From positions 47,579,762 through 47,643,761 of the forward strand of contig NC_053042.1 in assembly GCF_003473485.1 (NCBI RefSeq): DNA of 64,000 nt, written 5' to 3'. The notes below the pieces were generated by a model. It saw nothing but the letters and a program-made list of their open reading frames with translations. It did no database searches and was not told the origin of the DNA. The translations under genes were made by a program, and so were the position numbers. Positions 63,743-64,000 of this stretch are shown here, piece by piece; the stretch's first letter is position 1, and every line of letters begins with the position of its first letter. This DNA is from Medicago truncatula. Taxonomy: Eukaryota; Streptophyta; Magnoliopsida; Fabales; Fabaceae.

Positions 63743-64000
63743 TTACCGTTGTGGCGAAATTAGACTCTCATGGTGAATAATCACCTTCCCGAGGTTGACC
63801 AAAATCGCAAGACAATCAATCTGACCATTATTTAAGTCATACCGGACAAGTGTGGAACCTGCTGTTCGCATTGTCCTCACCAGAACAGCACCATTTTCTG
63901 ACATGAACAAGGGCTTCCAAATTAACTTAAACTCCTGCTGAGGGATGATCATCAATTTAGTCCATGACTCAGCAACTCCATACTCTTTCATCATCCACAC
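63743..64000 (-). CDS. F-box/FBA protein, C-terminal part only (runs off the window)
   Basis: The frame reads MMKEYGVAESWTKLMIIPQQ, LFMSENGAVLVRTMRTAGST, YDLNNGQIDCLAI and IHHESLISPQR and stops at 63743. It aligns with the last 85 residues of the intact gene at 45211 without breaks. The 5' part, including any F-box, lies beyond position 64000, so its integrity is unknown. It may be the closest relative of the intact copy since their downstream flanks also match. Confidence 0.85.
   Translation of the reverse strand: MWMMKEYGVAESWTKLMIIPQQEFKLIWKPLFMSENGAVLVRTMRTAGSTLVRYDLNNGQIDCLAILVNLGKVIIHHESLISPQR

Overview
The window is plant nuclear DNA, most likely from a cool-season legume close to Medicago or pea. 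It is AT-rich, its genes have many introns, it carries SINEs, LINEs and MITEs, and it encodes a stachyose synthase with the insertion typical of the pea enzyme plus a tandem family of FBA-type F-box genes. The species is inferred. The gene calls rest on reading frames and splice sites read directly from the sequence.

Left part (1-12.7 kb): a LINE remnant at the edge; a two-exon minus-strand gene for a small plant protein with one hydrophobic stretch (908-2265); a decayed 5'-truncated LINE in its upstream region; a hAT-like MITE; and a seven-exon Rab7 GTPase gene (6267-10608) whose whole 207-residue product can be read.

Middle (12.7-40.3 kb): two tandem DUF1475-type membrane-protein genes. 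The first (12733-17662) contains a four-exon module duplicated within the gene. The second (20317-22407) has lost two exons in a frame-neutral way and has a one-base frameshift in exon 1. They are followed by a complete poly(A)-binding protein gene (25567-29453), a complete stachyose synthase gene (32690-36348) with five degenerate direct repeats just upstream, and a three-exon hypoxanthine/guanine phosphoribosyltransferase gene (38795-40257). About 1 kb of sequence downstream of the poly(A)-binding gene is repeated, in the same order, downstream of the stachyose synthase gene.

Right part (40-64 kb): a locally duplicated minus-strand F-box array. One copy is intact (45211-46386), three are decayed or truncated, and one runs off the window end. 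Each copy except the leftmost is preceded, at lower coordinates, by related non-coding sequence. One of these flanks is split by a clean solo LTR that carries six copies of a 13-bp palindromic motif. Another abuts a 5'-truncated, nearly intact LINE with reverse transcriptase and RNase H. An unrecognised multi-pass membrane protein gene with a perfect 42-bp coding duplication sits beside the F-box copies.

The single-copy genes serve unrelated housekeeping roles: late endosome traffic, mRNA tail binding, raffinose-family sugar synthesis and purine salvage. No operon-like cooperation is expected. I found no clearly new multi-gene system. The most unusual signals are the palindrome array in the solo LTR, the repeat array in the stachyose synthase promoter, the shared 3' flanks and the DUF1475 exon-module duplication.
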